A stretch of 64,000 nucleotides of DNA from JAICLK01 sp963742655 (GCA_963742655.1 CAVUMM010000005.1:186001-250000), one strand, 5' to 3'; positions 15,993 through 25,262 are shown, counted from the stretch's first letter. Translations and numbers: made by a program. The notes: a model not told the origin generated them from the letters alone.

Positions 15993-16208
15993 TCAGCCTT
16001 TCTTCACCGTAAGTTTTTTCCGCCGCGAAATCGTGCCAAAAACTCCGCCAACAATCATCATGATCGCTCCCGTTATCAGCGCCATTACATTCTTGATGGG
16101 CAGGCTTCCGTTCATGGGGAGCAAATACAGTGAAGTGAAGATTAGGCCAAATCCAAAGCCGGTAAGGTAGTGCGACTTGTTATACCAATAGCTGTCTTTT
16201 ACTGTCAT
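15993..16208 (-). CDS. Small two-span membrane protein (first of a cluster)
   Basis: 71 residues from ATG 16208, with AAAGGG at the very end of pnp as ribosome binding site; a GTG at 16214 overlapping the pnp stop is the alternative. Two membrane helices (about 16-33 and 41-60) and a basic tail. It is coupled to pnp, so all four small membrane proteins are probably read from the rpsO-pnp transcript. Confidence 0.65.
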   Translation of the reverse strand: MTVKDSYWYNKSHYLTGFGFGLIFTSLYLLPMNGSLPIKNVMALITGAIMMIVGGVFGTISRRKKLTVKKG

Positions 16209-16210
16209 GC

Positions 16211-18349
16211 TCACCCTTTCTTATCAGCTAGCTCGCGAGCGGCGGCTTTCATACTTAATTGCAAACGGCCGCGGTCGTCGATGGCGACGAGTTTAACCGT
16301 GACTTTGTCGCCTTCTTTTACTACGTCGCTCGGTTTGTTTACGCGCTCTTCGCTCATTTCACTGACGTGCACCAGGCCGTCTTTGCCCGGCATAATTTGC
16401 ACGAATGCGCCGAAGTCCAGCACGCTCACCACCGGTACGTCTTTGTAAATCTTGCCGACTTCCGGTTCTGCGGTCAGTGATCGAATATATTGAATCGCGG
16501 CGTCGATTGATTTCTTGTCCGGGCTGGCGATCATTACTGTGCCGTCGTCCTTGATGTCGATTTCGGCGCCGGTTTCGGCGATGATCTTGTTGATCGTCTC
16601 GCCGCCCTTGCCGATGACTTCGCGGATCTTGTCCGGATTGATATGGATCGCTTCTACGCGCGGCGCGTACGGGCTCATCTCTTTGCGCGGTTCAGCGATC
16701 GTAGTTAACATATGTTCGAGGATGTGTGCGCGACCTTCTTTGCCCTGCAGTAACGCTTCTTTTAACGTTTTAACGGGCAGGCCGTGGACTTTCATGTCCA
16801 TCTGCAGCGCAGTAATTCCCTTGCTGGTACCGGCGGTCTTGAAGTCCATGTCACCGGCAAAGTCTTCGGCATCAGCAATGTCGCTTAGAATATACGTTTT
16901 ATTGCCGTCAATCATCAGGCCCATAGCGATGCCGCTGACAGGACGTTTGATCGGTACACCGGCGTCCATCAGCGCCAAGCAGCTGGAGCACGTGGCGGCC
17001 ATGCTGGTCGAGCCGTTCTGGCTCATGATTTCGGTAACAGAACGCATCGCGTACGGGAACTCACTTTCTTCTGGCAAGACCGGCATCAAAGCGCGCTCCG
17101 CCAGATAGCCGTGGCCGATTTCGCGGCGGCCAGGCGATCCCAGGCGCTTTACTTCACCAACCGTGTAGCCGGGCGCGTTGTAGTGGTGCATGTAGCGACG
17201 CTCTTCGTTTTTTTCCATGGTGTCGACCATCTGGACGTAGCTGAGCGGCGCCAGCGTGACAATGTTCAGCCCCTGCGTCATACCGCGCGTAAACAGGCTC
17301 GAGCCATGGGCTCGGGGCAGCAGGCCGACCTCGCTCGAAAGCGGACGCATTTCGTTAAGTTTGCGGCCGTCAGGCCGCACGCCATCCGTAACGATTCCCT
17401 TGCGTACGTCTTTGTGCAGCGCCATCTGGAACGCTTCGTCGTATTTGGTTCGCATCGTTGCATAATCTTCGCCGATTTTCTCCGCGAAGTCGGCATGCAT
17501 CGCTTCTTTGAGCTGGCCCACCAATTCGTTGCGTTCCGGATATGGTGCACGGATTGCCGCGCCGAGTTTACCCTCTACCCACGAGTCGATTTCTTTCTGG
17601 ATGCTTTCTTCCGGCAACGTCAGATCATATTCCTGTGCGGTGACGCCGACTTGTTTTACCAGTTCTTTCTGGATCTCGATAGCCGGTTTGATTGCTGCCT
17701 GGGCGAATTCCAGGGCTTCGACGATTTTTTCTTCCGGGACTTCTCGAGCGCCGGCTTCAACCATCATAATTGCGTCCGCGGTGCCTGCTACGACCAGGTC
17801 GAGCTCGCCGGTGTTAAGTTCTTCCAGCGACATGAAGGCTGCCGGTTTGCCATCTTTCAGACCAACACGAACGCCGGCGACCGGGCCCTCAAATGGCGCG
17901 CCAGTCAGCATAAATGCCGCGCTCATGGCAATCATAGCTATCATGTCCGGACGAAACGCCGGATCCATGCTTAACACCGTTGCCACGCCTTGAACTTCGT
18001 TGCGATAGCCTTTAGGCCACAACGGGCGGATCGGGCGGTCAATCAGGCGGCCGATCAGCATCGCTTCGTCGCTCGGCCGGCCTTCGCGCTTGATAAAGCG
18101 CGACCCGCTGATCTTGCCGGCGGCATAAAACTTTTCCTCGTAATCGATGCTGAGCGGGAAATAATCAAAACCCTGTAACGGCTTGCCGACCATAGCAGTA
18201 CCGAGTACTACCGTGTCGCCATAACGTACCATGACGCTAGCCGACGTGCGGAAACCGACGCGGTTGACTTCCAAAGTCAGCTTGCGTCCGCAGAATTCAG
18301 TCTCTACCGATGTTATTTTTTTACCAAAAGGGTTGATGGTTTGTCCCAT
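16211..18349 (-). CDS. pnp: Polyribonucleotide nucleotidyltransferase
   Basis: 712 residues from ATG 18349 (AGAAAGGAC upstream). Two RNase PH domains flank a helical domain, followed by a KH domain (IREVIGKGGETINKI) and an S1 domain (GKIYKDVPVVSVLDFGAFVQ). The phosphorolytic core residues around FKTAGTSKGITALQMD and DAGVPIKRPVSGIAMGL are intact. It degrades RNA from the 3' end with phosphate and forms a trimer. rpsO lies upstream, the usual arrangement, with hairpins in between. Confidence 0.97.
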   Translation of the reverse strand: MGQTINPFGKKITSVETEFCGRKLTLEVNRVGFRTSASVMVRYGDTVVLGTAMVGKPLQGFDYFPLSIDYEEKFYAAGKISGSRFIKREGRPSDEAMLIGRLIDRPIRPLWPKGYRNEVQGVATVLSMDPAFRPDMIAMIAMSAAFMLTGAPFEGPVAGVRVGLKDGKPAAFMSLEELNTGELDLVVAGTADAIMMVEAGAREVPEEKIVEALEFAQAAIKPAIEIQKELVKQVGVTAQEYDLTLPEESIQKEIDSWVEGKLGAAIRAPYPERNELVGQLKEAMHADFAEKIGEDYATMRTKYDEAFQMALHKDVRKGIVTDGVRPDGRKLNEMRPLSSEVGLLPRAHGSSLFTRGMTQGLNIVTLAPLSYVQMVDTMEKNEERRYMHHYNAPGYTVGEVKRLGSPGRREIGHGYLAERALMPVLPEESEFPYAMRSVTEIMSQNGSTSMAATCSSCLALMDAGVPIKRPVSGIAMGLMIDGNKTYILSDIADAEDFAGDMDFKTAGTSKGITALQMDMKVHGLPVKTLKEALLQGKEGRAHILEHMLTTIAEPRKEMSPYAPRVEAIHINPDKIREVIGKGGETINKIIAETGAEIDIKDDGTVMIASPDKKSIDAAIQYIRSLTAEPEVGKIYKDVPVVSVLDFGAFVQIMPGKDGLVHVSEMSEERVNKPSDVVKEGDKVTVKLVAIDDRGRLQLSMKAAARELADKKG

Positions 18350-18446
18350 GACTGTCCTTTCTTGTAGGTGACAAGGTTCAAGCGCCCTCACGTTTAGTCA
18401 AAGGGAACCTGTGCTCTGCCACCCATATATATTGTTAAAATTTTGG

Positions 18447-18504
18447 CTAGAATTTTGATTCTAGATGGTAGATTTTAGGCGCGTTCAACTTCTTTGCTAA
18501 AATC
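18447..18504 (-). promoter_or_regulatory. Two hairpins in the rpsO-pnp spacer
   Basis: GATTTTAG/CTAAAATC (18471-18478 with 18497-18504) and CTAGAAT-CAAA-ATTCTAG (18447-18464). In many bacteria the pnp leader hairpin is cut by RNase III and used by PNPase to repress itself; this arrangement would fit. Neither hairpin has a U-run, so they are not simple terminators. Confidence 0.45.
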
Positions 18505-18532
18505 CACTGTCCAAAACCGAAGTTCGAATAAA

Positions 18533-18799
18533 CTAGCGACGAATGCCAAGTTGCTTAATTAATTTGAGATAAGCATCACCGTCTTGGGCGGCAATGTATT
18601 TCAACAAACGGCGGCGCTTGCCAACGAGCTGCAATAGTCCGCGGCGAGCCATGTAATCATGCTTGTTCGCCTTCAGATGCTCAGTAAGTTCCTTGATGCG
18701 TTCGGTCATTATCCCAACCTGAACAGCGCTGGAACCAGTATCAGTCTTGTGTGTCTGCAAACCAGCAATTGTGGCCTGCTTTTTCTCACTTGTAATCAT
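18533..18799 (-). CDS. rpsO: 30S ribosomal protein uS15
   Basis: 88 residues, full length, with the uS15 signature TGSSAVQVGIMTERIKELTEHL and RRGLLQLVGKRRRLLKYI. It binds 16S rRNA helices 20-22 and joins bS6:bS18 in the platform. No Shine-Dalgarno is evident; TACAAT lies 11 nt before the ATG. Followed by pnp. Confidence 0.97.
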   Translation of the reverse strand: MITSEKKQATIAGLQTHKTDTGSSAVQVGIMTERIKELTEHLKANKHDYMARRGLLQLVGKRRRLLKYIAAQDGDAYLKLIKQLGIRR

Positions 18800-18832
18800 A
18801 CGTTACGATGATTGTACCACAAACCCTATCTG

Positions 18833-19285
18833 TTATGCAATACCTTGCCCAGACAGAAATTCAGCCAAGTCGTTTGCTGCGAGCGCTTCATCAACCACAC
18901 GTTCCATTTGGTCTGGCGGCAAATACTCCACCCTGTTTGAACCTGTATACATAAAGCCAAAAGTGTACGGGTATGTTCGCTGCAGATAAAACATTACACT
19001 GCCGAATGTGTCTGCACCAATATCTTCGCGGATGTACATGTCACGTCCTGGCAATTCATGACCATAGATGTCAACCGGCGGCTGATCAGGGATAATACCG
19101 ACACCGCGCGCCGCCATTAGCGGATTGATTGCTTCGCGATTCTTAAAGCGACTGTACTGTGGTGCAAAATTCTCCCAGGGTTCGTCGCCTTCATTGAAGG
19201 TAGTCCAACTAACATAAGTGATGCCATCGACACTAATTCGATTGTTAGCGCTGTCATCTTCTCCGGCAGAAACCTCAAAACTCAT
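18833..19285 (-). CDS. Orphan protein, unknown
   Basis: 150 residues, acidic, soluble, with no motif I recognise; Tyr/Phe-rich in the second half (FYLQRTYPYTFGFMYTG). TTGCTA-16-TAAAAT with an extended TGT sits so that transcription would begin at the ATG (gap 6 nt), with no ribosome binding site. One of several such orphans in the window. The 185 bp upstream, back to the metallopeptidase gene, shows no convincing gene. Confidence 0.6.
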   Translation of the reverse strand: MSFEVSAGEDDSANNRISVDGITYVSWTTFNEGDEPWENFAPQYSRFKNREAINPLMAARGVGIIPDQPPVDIYGHELPGRDMYIREDIGADTFGSVMFYLQRTYPYTFGFMYTGSNRVEYLPPDQMERVVDEALAANDLAEFLSGQGIA

Positions 19286-19470
19286 AACGTTATTTTAACA
19301 TCAGTCTATAAATTAGCAAGCTCGCCGAACGGCTCAATACCTTTGTACCACTAGCGTGTAAGATGCACCTGCACCCGGAAGACGGACCTCCTGAAATAGC
19401 TTAACGCTAAATCAGACACCATATAAATTCATTGGTTTGGCGGAGCGACGGTCGCTGGCAAACTTTTTGG

Positions 19471-20394
19471 CTAAGGCCAGATTTCCGGCGCGAACAGCGC
19501 CAGTTGTCCGGCACGGGACTGATAATATTTGGTCAGGCTCGACACAACTGCGGCATGTTCCACGGTCCACCCTCCCATACACTGCGGCAATAAGCCATGC
19601 CAAGCCCGATCAGTAAAATCGAACAACGCGCCGTCTTTACCGGAATTCGGGCAATTGAAATCTCCTGTTGTTTCCGTGCAGTGCAAGCAGGCAAACGTCC
19701 GGCCGACTTTTTCTGAATAATCAACATTCGGACCCTTTCCGTAATAACTGTCAATAGCCACGCGCGGCGGTAAATTACCGTATTCGATAAGTTGCAATAG
19801 AAGCGTTTGCAAATCTAACTGATGCTTTGTCATCAACCCGAGCAAAACGCCTTCATCAATATCCACGACATTCTGGGCGGCGTTTCTGCCAAACACCATT
19901 GCCCGTGCAAAAAAATCACAAAACTTTTCCGTCCACCCGCCCAGCTCAACTTCCGCGACTTCGTCCAGAAAATAGTGGCCGATTTCATGCCCGAAAGAAT
20001 CTTTTATCTCAAAACCCAGATCGTGTTGAACTGTCAGCTCAAGCGGTGACTTACCGCGATTCCGCCCGGTACCGCCAAGCTGTGCTTTGCTGCGCCCGCC
20101 ATCATTTGTCACGCCAAAAATCAGCGGTATACCCAAATTGGCGGATGTTGTCTCCATATCAAGTACGCCGGCCGGCCCATCATACACTGCGACCAAGTCG
20201 ATAAATTGCTGGGCACCCAAGTAGTCAAACTCGAACCTTGAATAATTTGGATCCAACGGCGCGCCGTTTGGATACAGCCTGCCGCTCATCAATTCGTCCA
20301 ATAGCCGACCTGGCCTTGCAACCCGAACTTGCGGCACGAAATCCGGATCCGGCATTGCCGGCACATCGTAAATGTGCTTTTCATAGGTGGACAT
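19471..20394 (-). CDS. IrrE/ImmA-like zinc metallopeptidase domain protein
   Basis: 307 residues. HEIGH at 136-140 is a zincin motif, and the following WTEKFCDFFARAMVFG at ~154-169 matches the ImmA/IrrE (M78-like) pattern in which E-x-x-A/C-x-x-F-A supplies the third ligand region. A CLHC...C group near residue 240 might bind a second metal. ImmA-type peptidases cleave repressors to derepress mobile elements or stress genes, but no partner HTH gene is adjacent, so the target is unknown. Soluble, no signal peptide. Confidence 0.7.
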   Translation of the reverse strand: MSTYEKHIYDVPAMPDPDFVPQVRVARPGRLLDELMSGRLYPNGAPLDPNYSRFEFDYLGAQQFIDLVAVYDGPAGVLDMETTSANLGIPLIFGVTNDGGRSKAQLGGTGRNRGKSPLELTVQHDLGFEIKDSFGHEIGHYFLDEVAEVELGGWTEKFCDFFARAMVFGRNAAQNVVDIDEGVLLGLMTKHQLDLQTLLLQLIEYGNLPPRVAIDSYYGKGPNVDYSEKVGRTFACLHCTETTGDFNCPNSGKDGALFDFTDRAWHGLLPQCMGGWTVEHAAVVSSLTKYYQSRAGQLALFAPEIWP

Positions 20395-20432
20395 TCTAAT
20401 GTCTCGATAAAACTTTAAATTTTGAAGTCAAC

Positions 20433-21116
20433 TTAACGCGTAACTGCGTATTGCAGCAGTTTATCATCTTTGACTTGATGCGCATCACCAATATTGAATT
20501 GCCCTACTTTCGTTCGGCGTAAATCGGACATATATGCCCCTGTTCCGAGCGATTTGCCGATATCTTCGACCAGTGAGCGGATGTAGGTGCCGCTAGAGAC
20601 TTCGGCCGTGAACTCCGCGAATGGATATTCATACTTTTTGAGTTCAATATTGCGGATAGTTACCTGCCGGGGCTCAATATTGACTACTTTTCCGGCGCGT
20701 GCCAGTTTATATGCCCGCTGACCGTCAACCTTTACAGCGGAATATGCTGGTGGCGTCTGCATGATTTCGCCGGTGAACTCCTTCAAGACTGCTTCGATAT
20801 CAGCCCTAGCTACCGGATTCGAGCTACCAGCTACTATCTCGCCTTCCCCATCGCCCGTCGTGCTCGTTTCGCCGAGCTTCATCGTCACTTCATACGTTTT
20901 GTCGAGTTTGGTCAGCTCCGGCGCGCGTTTAGTATAACTCCCGATAAGCAGCACAAGTAGCCCAGTCGCCAGCGGATCGAGCGTGCCGGTATGCCCAACT
21001 TTCACATTCTTCGGCTTTTTGCCCTCGTGATTCGCCACCATCCGCCGCACATAATTCACCACGTCAAAACTAGTCCACCCACTTGGTTTATCGATCAATA
21101 AAATTCCATTCAGCAT
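20433..21116 (-). CDS. truB: tRNA pseudouridine(55) synthase
   Basis: 227 residues. GHTGTLDPLATGLL holds the catalytic Asp, and GILLIDKPSGWTSFDVV and SSGTYIRSLVEDIG are the other TruB motifs. It makes pseudouridine 55 in the tRNA T loop. It is shorter than E. coli TruB because the C-terminal PUA-like domain is reduced. A TATAAT 9 nt before the ATG and no Shine-Dalgarno suggest a very short leader. Confidence 0.95.
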   Translation of the reverse strand: MLNGILLIDKPSGWTSFDVVNYVRRMVANHEGKKPKNVKVGHTGTLDPLATGLLVLLIGSYTKRAPELTKLDKTYEVTMKLGETSTTGDGEGEIVAGSSNPVARADIEAVLKEFTGEIMQTPPAYSAVKVDGQRAYKLARAGKVVNIEPRQVTIRNIELKKYEYPFAEFTAEVSSGTYIRSLVEDIGKSLGTGAYMSDLRRTKVGQFNIGDAHQVKDDKLLQYAVTR

Positions 21117-21158
21117 GTAACTTGAATTATATGACGAACAGAAATTAACCCCGAAAGA

Positions 21159-22175
21159 TTAATCCTGCGGAATCAGCCTTTTTATATCGTGTCCGCCAAA
21201 TATCAAGCGTAAGCCTGCAACGATTTTTGCCGCTACTGTAGCAGCAATTGCAGGATCTTCAGCGGTCAACTTTCTAAAATCGGCCGCTTGTTCAATCGAG
21301 TCTACCGGCAGATTGCGCTTTTTGCCTTCTAAAATTATCCATTCAGTTTCTCCGGATGCAGAGCCTATAACGCCTTCGATAGTTTCAAGGTTAGGATCCA
21401 TCTCAAGCAGTTCAACCAACCTGTCCATCATAAAACCGGACATTAATGTGCCTTTTTGCCAGAGCTTGGCAATTTCAAGCATACTCAAATCTGGATATTT
21501 CGCTACCATGACACCAAACGCTTCACCAATTGCCTGCATCAGTGGGTACTCGGCGCCATTGTGGCCGGCTTTTACTAAATGGCCTCGTCCGCCTTCGCCG
21601 AAGTAGTGATGTGCACCCTGATTACGAGCTAACGCGTCTAGGAAAGGAACCAATCTATCGTATGCTTCCCGATCACCGCCGAACATGACCGGATATCCGA
21701 CTTCTGCAGCAGTAATCCCACCGCTTACGCCCGCGCCCCCGAACAATATTTTTTTAATCATCATCCGCCGAGCCCACTCATCGGTATTTTCCCAGTGAGT
21801 ATTTCCGCCGTTAGCAACCAAATCACCAGGTTCCAGCAAATTATAAAGTACGCTTAAGGCAAACTCAGTCGGCGTATCTTTTATCGGATCCGGCTTCGAC
21901 GGGTCATATGCTGGTAGCATGACCCAAACAGCCCGTTCACCTGGCTCGCCGCTTGCTTCTACCGCTCCCTCTAACGAAGCATACACCTGCAATCCTTTTG
22001 CGGAGGCGCGTTCCCTTGCGGCCAGACTTGAGTCATAGCCAAATATGTTTTCAAACCCTTCACGCTGGGCTTTTAGGGCCATGTTAAGGCCCATTTTGCC
22101 GAGGCCATCAATAACAATGGAGCTTATTACAGTATTTCGTTCAGCAATTAATAAACCTTCATCGCTCACACCCAT
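21159..22175 (-). CDS. 6-phosphogluconate dehydrogenase, short decarboxylating type
   Basis: 338 residues. NAD(P)-binding start VIDGLGKMGLNMA; NGGNTHWENT (usual DGGNS); VSGGITAAEVGYPVMFGG; and GHLVKAGHNGAEYPLMQAIGEA, which holds the catalytic Lys and the HNG-x-EY motif. These place it with the short (YqeC/GntZ-like) decarboxylating 6-phosphogluconate dehydrogenases, which turn 6-phosphogluconate into ribulose 5-phosphate. No other pentose phosphate gene is in the window. The promoter is at 22227-22255. Confidence 0.9.
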   Translation of the reverse strand: MGVSDEGLLIAERNTVISSIVIDGLGKMGLNMALKAQREGFENIFGYDSSLAARERASAKGLQVYASLEGAVEASGEPGERAVWVMLPAYDPSKPDPIKDTPTEFALSVLYNLLEPGDLVANGGNTHWENTDEWARRMMIKKILFGGAGVSGGITAAEVGYPVMFGGDREAYDRLVPFLDALARNQGAHHYFGEGGRGHLVKAGHNGAEYPLMQAIGEAFGVMVAKYPDLSMLEIAKLWQKGTLMSGFMMDRLVELLEMDPNLETIEGVIGSASGETEWIILEGKKRNLPVDSIEQAADFRKLTAEDPAIAATVAAKIVAGLRLIFGGHDIKRLIPQD

Positions 22176-22226
22176 AACGTCGACGCCTCGTACCTGTTTA
22201 AACTAACCTAAATATTTATTAGCGTA

Positions 22227-22255
22227 AATGTACGTTTGTATCGCCCAAAAGTCAA
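22227..22255 (-). promoter_or_regulatory. Promoter of the 6-phosphogluconate dehydrogenase gene
   Basis: TTGACT (22250-22255), a 17-bp spacer and TACATT (22227-22232). A perfect 8-bp inverted pair, AACCTAAA and TTTAGGTT, flanks the promoter and could be an operator. The leader is about 45 nt. Confidence 0.65.
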
Positions 22256-22289
22256 GTTTAGGTTCTTGAAAAATAATAGGACTGCTTTT

Positions 22290-24149
22290 TTACTGCCCTG
22301 CTGGCGGGAGCGGCATCATCGGTGGCGGAACCGGCGGCGGAGCTGACGGGTTGTTGTTGCTCTGTGGAGTTGGCGGCAATGGGACTGCCGGAGGTGGCAT
22401 AAGCGTTGGCGGCAGCGGCATGTCCATTGGCTTGTCCGATGGTGACGCGCTGGCCGGTGCGGGTTCTTTTTCTTCTTCGGCGCTCAATGGCTCGGCTAAA
22501 CCGCCGACATCTGGTGTCGGACCTTGCGCACTCGCATCATCGCCGGAATCATGCAAGTTCCCGCCCAGCGGTTGGGCGTTGAGCGCTGCAATAGGCTCTG
22601 GCGCTCCCGGAGGCGCTGCATGCACTGCGTCATCGACCGCTACCCGAGCATTGCCCGCATCAGGCGGCAACGTGTGCGGACTGTGAATCGCCTTTTCAAT
22701 GTCGGTGAGCGTTTGATCGTCATCGGCCGGTGGTGCCGGCTGTTTTGGCGGTTCTGGTACTGGGACGGGCACGGCAGGAACTGCGCCAGGCGGTGGTAAA
22801 GTAAAGTCGGGAATATTTGTTGCCGTAACTGGCGGCAAATCGACCGTCGGAGCTGGCGGTGTTGGCACTGGCACAGGTGGTAATGGCGGCAACGGCGTAG
22901 CAGCCGGAGCCTGATTATTATGCTGCAATAACGGACCATCCAATTTCGGTGCCGATAACGGATCCGTTGAAGGATCTAATGCTTCCGGGCTCGTATTCGC
23001 CGTCAGCGTGCCGCCCATTGTCGGCGGTGTGAACGCAAATTCCGACCCTGGCGCTGGTGAGCCCGAAGGCTTTTCATTATCAGCAGTCGGCAATTCGCCA
23101 GCATCCTCATCGGGCCCGGATCCTTGCAATAGGTCGTGTTCGCCGCCAATCTGAACCAACTGGCCCTGCTCATCAATATGAATCTGCGGGCGCTCGTCCT
23201 TCGGCTCTTTTGGATCGCTATCTTCAGATGGTTTATTTGCCTTTTCCGATTCTTTATCTTTTGTCTCGTCAGGGTTGCCGCCATTGTGCTCAATCCGCAA
23301 AGTGCCGTCACTCGGTTTGGGCGGCTTAGGCGGAGGTGTTGGTTTTTCGTCGGCGTGATCATCGTGATTGTCAGATGGCGGCAAAGGCGGTGGTGGCGGC
23401 GGAGGGGGCGGCTCCTCCAGCTTCGATGCGACCAATTGCTGATTGGCACCCGCGGCCATAAGCTGCGAACTCACCTTCATCGTCTCGGGACTCGTGCGGT
23501 CGTTGCTGAACCGATCCGTTTCGGCCACGATACCGGTCAGCAGCGCGGTCGCGACCTGGTTATCAAGTACTTTCTTTTCAAAACTTTCCGCGATGCTTGC
23601 GACCATCTCGCATAAACTGCTGGCTTTGTCGTCCAGCCAATTGATCGTGCCCAGATTGTTGCCCGCTTTGTTGTTGACGCTGATTATCGTGGCGTCGTGC
23701 AGGATGCGGCCGTGCGACGTAATCGCCTGGTCGAGGTCTTTTTGCTCGTGCACACCAAGCGCGATAACGACATCAACGTTGAAATCACCCTGGCTGAACT
23801 CCAGATCTTTGTCAGAGATGCTCGTCCGATACGGCGTGATGAAAATCTTCACCACTTTGTCTTCGACTTTATAGCGCAGCTTGTCGGCCTTGGCCTTATC
23901 AAGCGAAATGATAAAATCGCGCAACGAATCAGTGTTTTTTTCGAGTGTTTTTTCCGGTTGCAGAAATTCAATCGTCGAAGGCACGGCGCCGCTGAATACG
24001 GCCGTTCCGTGCTTGCCCAGCTCGTTGAGCATGATGGTTAAACCAAGGCACGCCGCCAGCTGGTCCACGGTCGGATTCGCGCTGACGGTAACCAGGATGT
24101 TATTCGCCTGTTTTATCCGGTCGACCGCTGATTGTTTTTGGCTGTCCAT
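22290..24149 (-). CDS. Degenerate DHH-family protein with long proline-rich tail
   Basis: About 619 residues from ATG 24149 (a TTG at 24164 is the alternative). Residues ~1-245 resemble the DHH/NrnA phosphoesterase fold: ILVTVSANPTVDQLAACLGL at the start, and ALLTGIVAETDRFSNDRTSPET later. The metal-binding residues are gone: the D-x-D region reads NPTVDQ and the DHH position reads NNK. The remaining ~370 residues are Pro/Asp/Glu-rich and disordered, with a run of nine prolines that would need EF-P. Probably a non-catalytic binding or scaffold protein, by inference. Confidence 0.75.
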   Translation of the reverse strand: MDSQKQSAVDRIKQANNILVTVSANPTVDQLAACLGLTIMLNELGKHGTAVFSGAVPSTIEFLQPEKTLEKNTDSLRDFIISLDKAKADKLRYKVEDKVVKIFITPYRTSISDKDLEFSQGDFNVDVVIALGVHEQKDLDQAITSHGRILHDATIISVNNKAGNNLGTINWLDDKASSLCEMVASIAESFEKKVLDNQVATALLTGIVAETDRFSNDRTSPETMKVSSQLMAAGANQQLVASKLEEPPPPPPPPPLPPSDNHDDHADEKPTPPPKPPKPSDGTLRIEHNGGNPDETKDKESEKANKPSEDSDPKEPKDERPQIHIDEQGQLVQIGGEHDLLQGSGPDEDAGELPTADNEKPSGSPAPGSEFAFTPPTMGGTLTANTSPEALDPSTDPLSAPKLDGPLLQHNNQAPAATPLPPLPPVPVPTPPAPTVDLPPVTATNIPDFTLPPPGAVPAVPVPVPEPPKQPAPPADDDQTLTDIEKAIHSPHTLPPDAGNARVAVDDAVHAAPPGAPEPIAALNAQPLGGNLHDSGDDASAQGPTPDVGGLAEPLSAEEEKEPAPASASPSDKPMDMPLPPTLMPPPAVPLPPTPQSNNNPSAPPPVPPPMMPLPPAGQ

Positions 24150-24332
24150 CCGGCTAAACCCCAACCCTGGTATTAGTTAACAAATTACAGCGATTCAGAG
24201 CATTCTCTTGGGTGATTTTGTAATACTTTTTGGTAAGTTTGGCCGGATCCATGTTTTTTGTTTGATTACCTATTTAAGCTCGAGCGTACCACAAACGCTA
24301 ACGCTTGTCGAGGTTTTTCTCTGGGGTAAGGC

Positions 24333-24361
24333 TTTACAAACAGCGCTCGCCTCTGTATAGT
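24333..24361 (+). promoter_or_regulatory. rpsT promoter
   Basis: TTTACA (24333-24338), 17-bp spacer, TATAGT (24356-24361). AAAAGGACCCC follows as ribosome binding site. The rest of the 237-bp gap between the two divergent genes shows no other clear element. Confidence 0.75.
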
Positions 24362-24401
24362 CTGTGCTCAACGAGATAACCTAAAAGGACCCCTAATCAA
24401 C

Positions 24402-24698
24402 ATGCCTATTATCAAGTCAGCCAAAAAACGTGTTCGCGTCTCCAAAAAGGCCGCGGTTCGCAATAGCAAAACCAAGCGCTCGCTGAAAAGTGCGTTGAAA
24501 ACGTTTCACAAAGCCGTAACCGGCGGCAGCAAATCGGCAGCCACCCACAGCAAAGCCCAAAGCGAACTCGACAAAGCCGTTAAAAAAGGCGTGATGCATA
24601 AAAACAAGGCCGCCCGCCAAAAACGCAGACTCGCCGCCCAAGCCAAAGCCGCCGGAGCAAAAACTGCAACCGCCAAGAAATCCACTTCTAAAAAATAG
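24402..24698 (+). CDS. rpsT: 30S ribosomal protein bS20
   Basis: 98 residues, three-helix bS20 fold: MPIIKSAKKRVRVSKKAAVR at the start, then LKTFHKAV and VKKGVMHKNKAARQKRRLAA. The Lys/Ala/Ser-rich tail is somewhat longer than usual. Single gene with its own promoter and ribosome binding site; no obvious terminator before the convergent gene. Confidence 0.96.
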   Translation: MPIIKSAKKRVRVSKKAAVRNSKTKRSLKSALKTFHKAVTGGSKSAATHSKAQSELDKAVKKGVMHKNKAARQKRRLAAQAKAAGAKTATAKKSTSKK

Positions 24699-24723
24699 TC
24701 TCGACCCTAGGTAAAATTATTCT

Positions 24724-25227
24724 CTACTGGAACGCCCAGGCTTCTTGGTCGTGATACGCTTCACTGGCAAAAATTGAAGCATTCGGACTTTGGCCGCCAT
24801 TGTACGCTACGAAATCGCCAGTTTGATACGAAATCTGTAATGCACCATCTATTTGCCCAACCCACGGACCCTGATGATTAATGGAGAGTCCATCATCCGG
24901 AAACCTGAGGGCGCCGGCAGGATCGAACGCATTTGTAGCCCCGTCAAAGGGCACTATCAGAACTTCATTACTACCATGAACTTCGTCTGCTGAAAAATCA
25001 GGCACGAAAATACCGTAAGCACGATCACCGCCACCATGCGCTAACATATGCAGTTGCCTGCCGTGGAGTATAGGGCCAAGAGCTTGTGCATTCTCAGCAG
25101 AGACGCCCAATGGAACGGCGTTTTCTGGCACAGTCGCAGCATTGCCGGGTGCTAGCTTAACCAAACCCGAAACCGGTTCCCCTTCTGTTCGTTTTTCGAT
25201 TTTAGATGCGTTTTGCATTAAAGTCAT
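24724..25227 (-). CDS. Orphan protein, unknown
   Basis: 167 residues from the ATG at 25227 (MTLMQNASK). I chose this start because TTGACT-17-TATCGT places transcription at that ATG (6-nt gap). Soluble, Gly/Asp/Asn-rich, probably beta (HMLAHGGGDRAYGIFVPDF, QISYQTGDFVAYNGG). No known domain or signal peptide. Convergent with rpsT. Confidence 0.65.
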   Translation of the reverse strand: MTLMQNASKIEKRTEGEPVSGLVKLAPGNAATVPENAVPLGVSAENAQALGPILHGRQLHMLAHGGGDRAYGIFVPDFSADEVHGSNEVLIVPFDGATNAFDPAGALRFPDDGLSINHQGPWVGQIDGALQISYQTGDFVAYNGGQSPNASIFASEAYHDQEAWAFQ

Positions 25228-25233
25228 AATAGT

Positions 25234-25262
25234 ACGATAGCACATATGCTTAAATCAGTCAA
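25234..25262 (-). promoter_or_regulatory. Promoter giving a leaderless mRNA
   Basis: TTGACT (25257-25262), 17-bp spacer ending TGC, TATCGT (25234-25239), 6 nt, ATG at 25227. Confidence 0.7.

Noticed and set aside
17111..17974. 287-aa plus-strand ORF opposite pnp
   Set aside because: Mirror ORF caused by codon bias; low-complexity Phe/His/Arg-rich product, no ribosome binding site, and pnp is fully conserved on the other strand.
19286..19470. Small gene after the IrrE-like gene
   Set aside because: Only a 7-codon ORF (GTG start) after an AGGAGGT-like sequence; nothing convincing.
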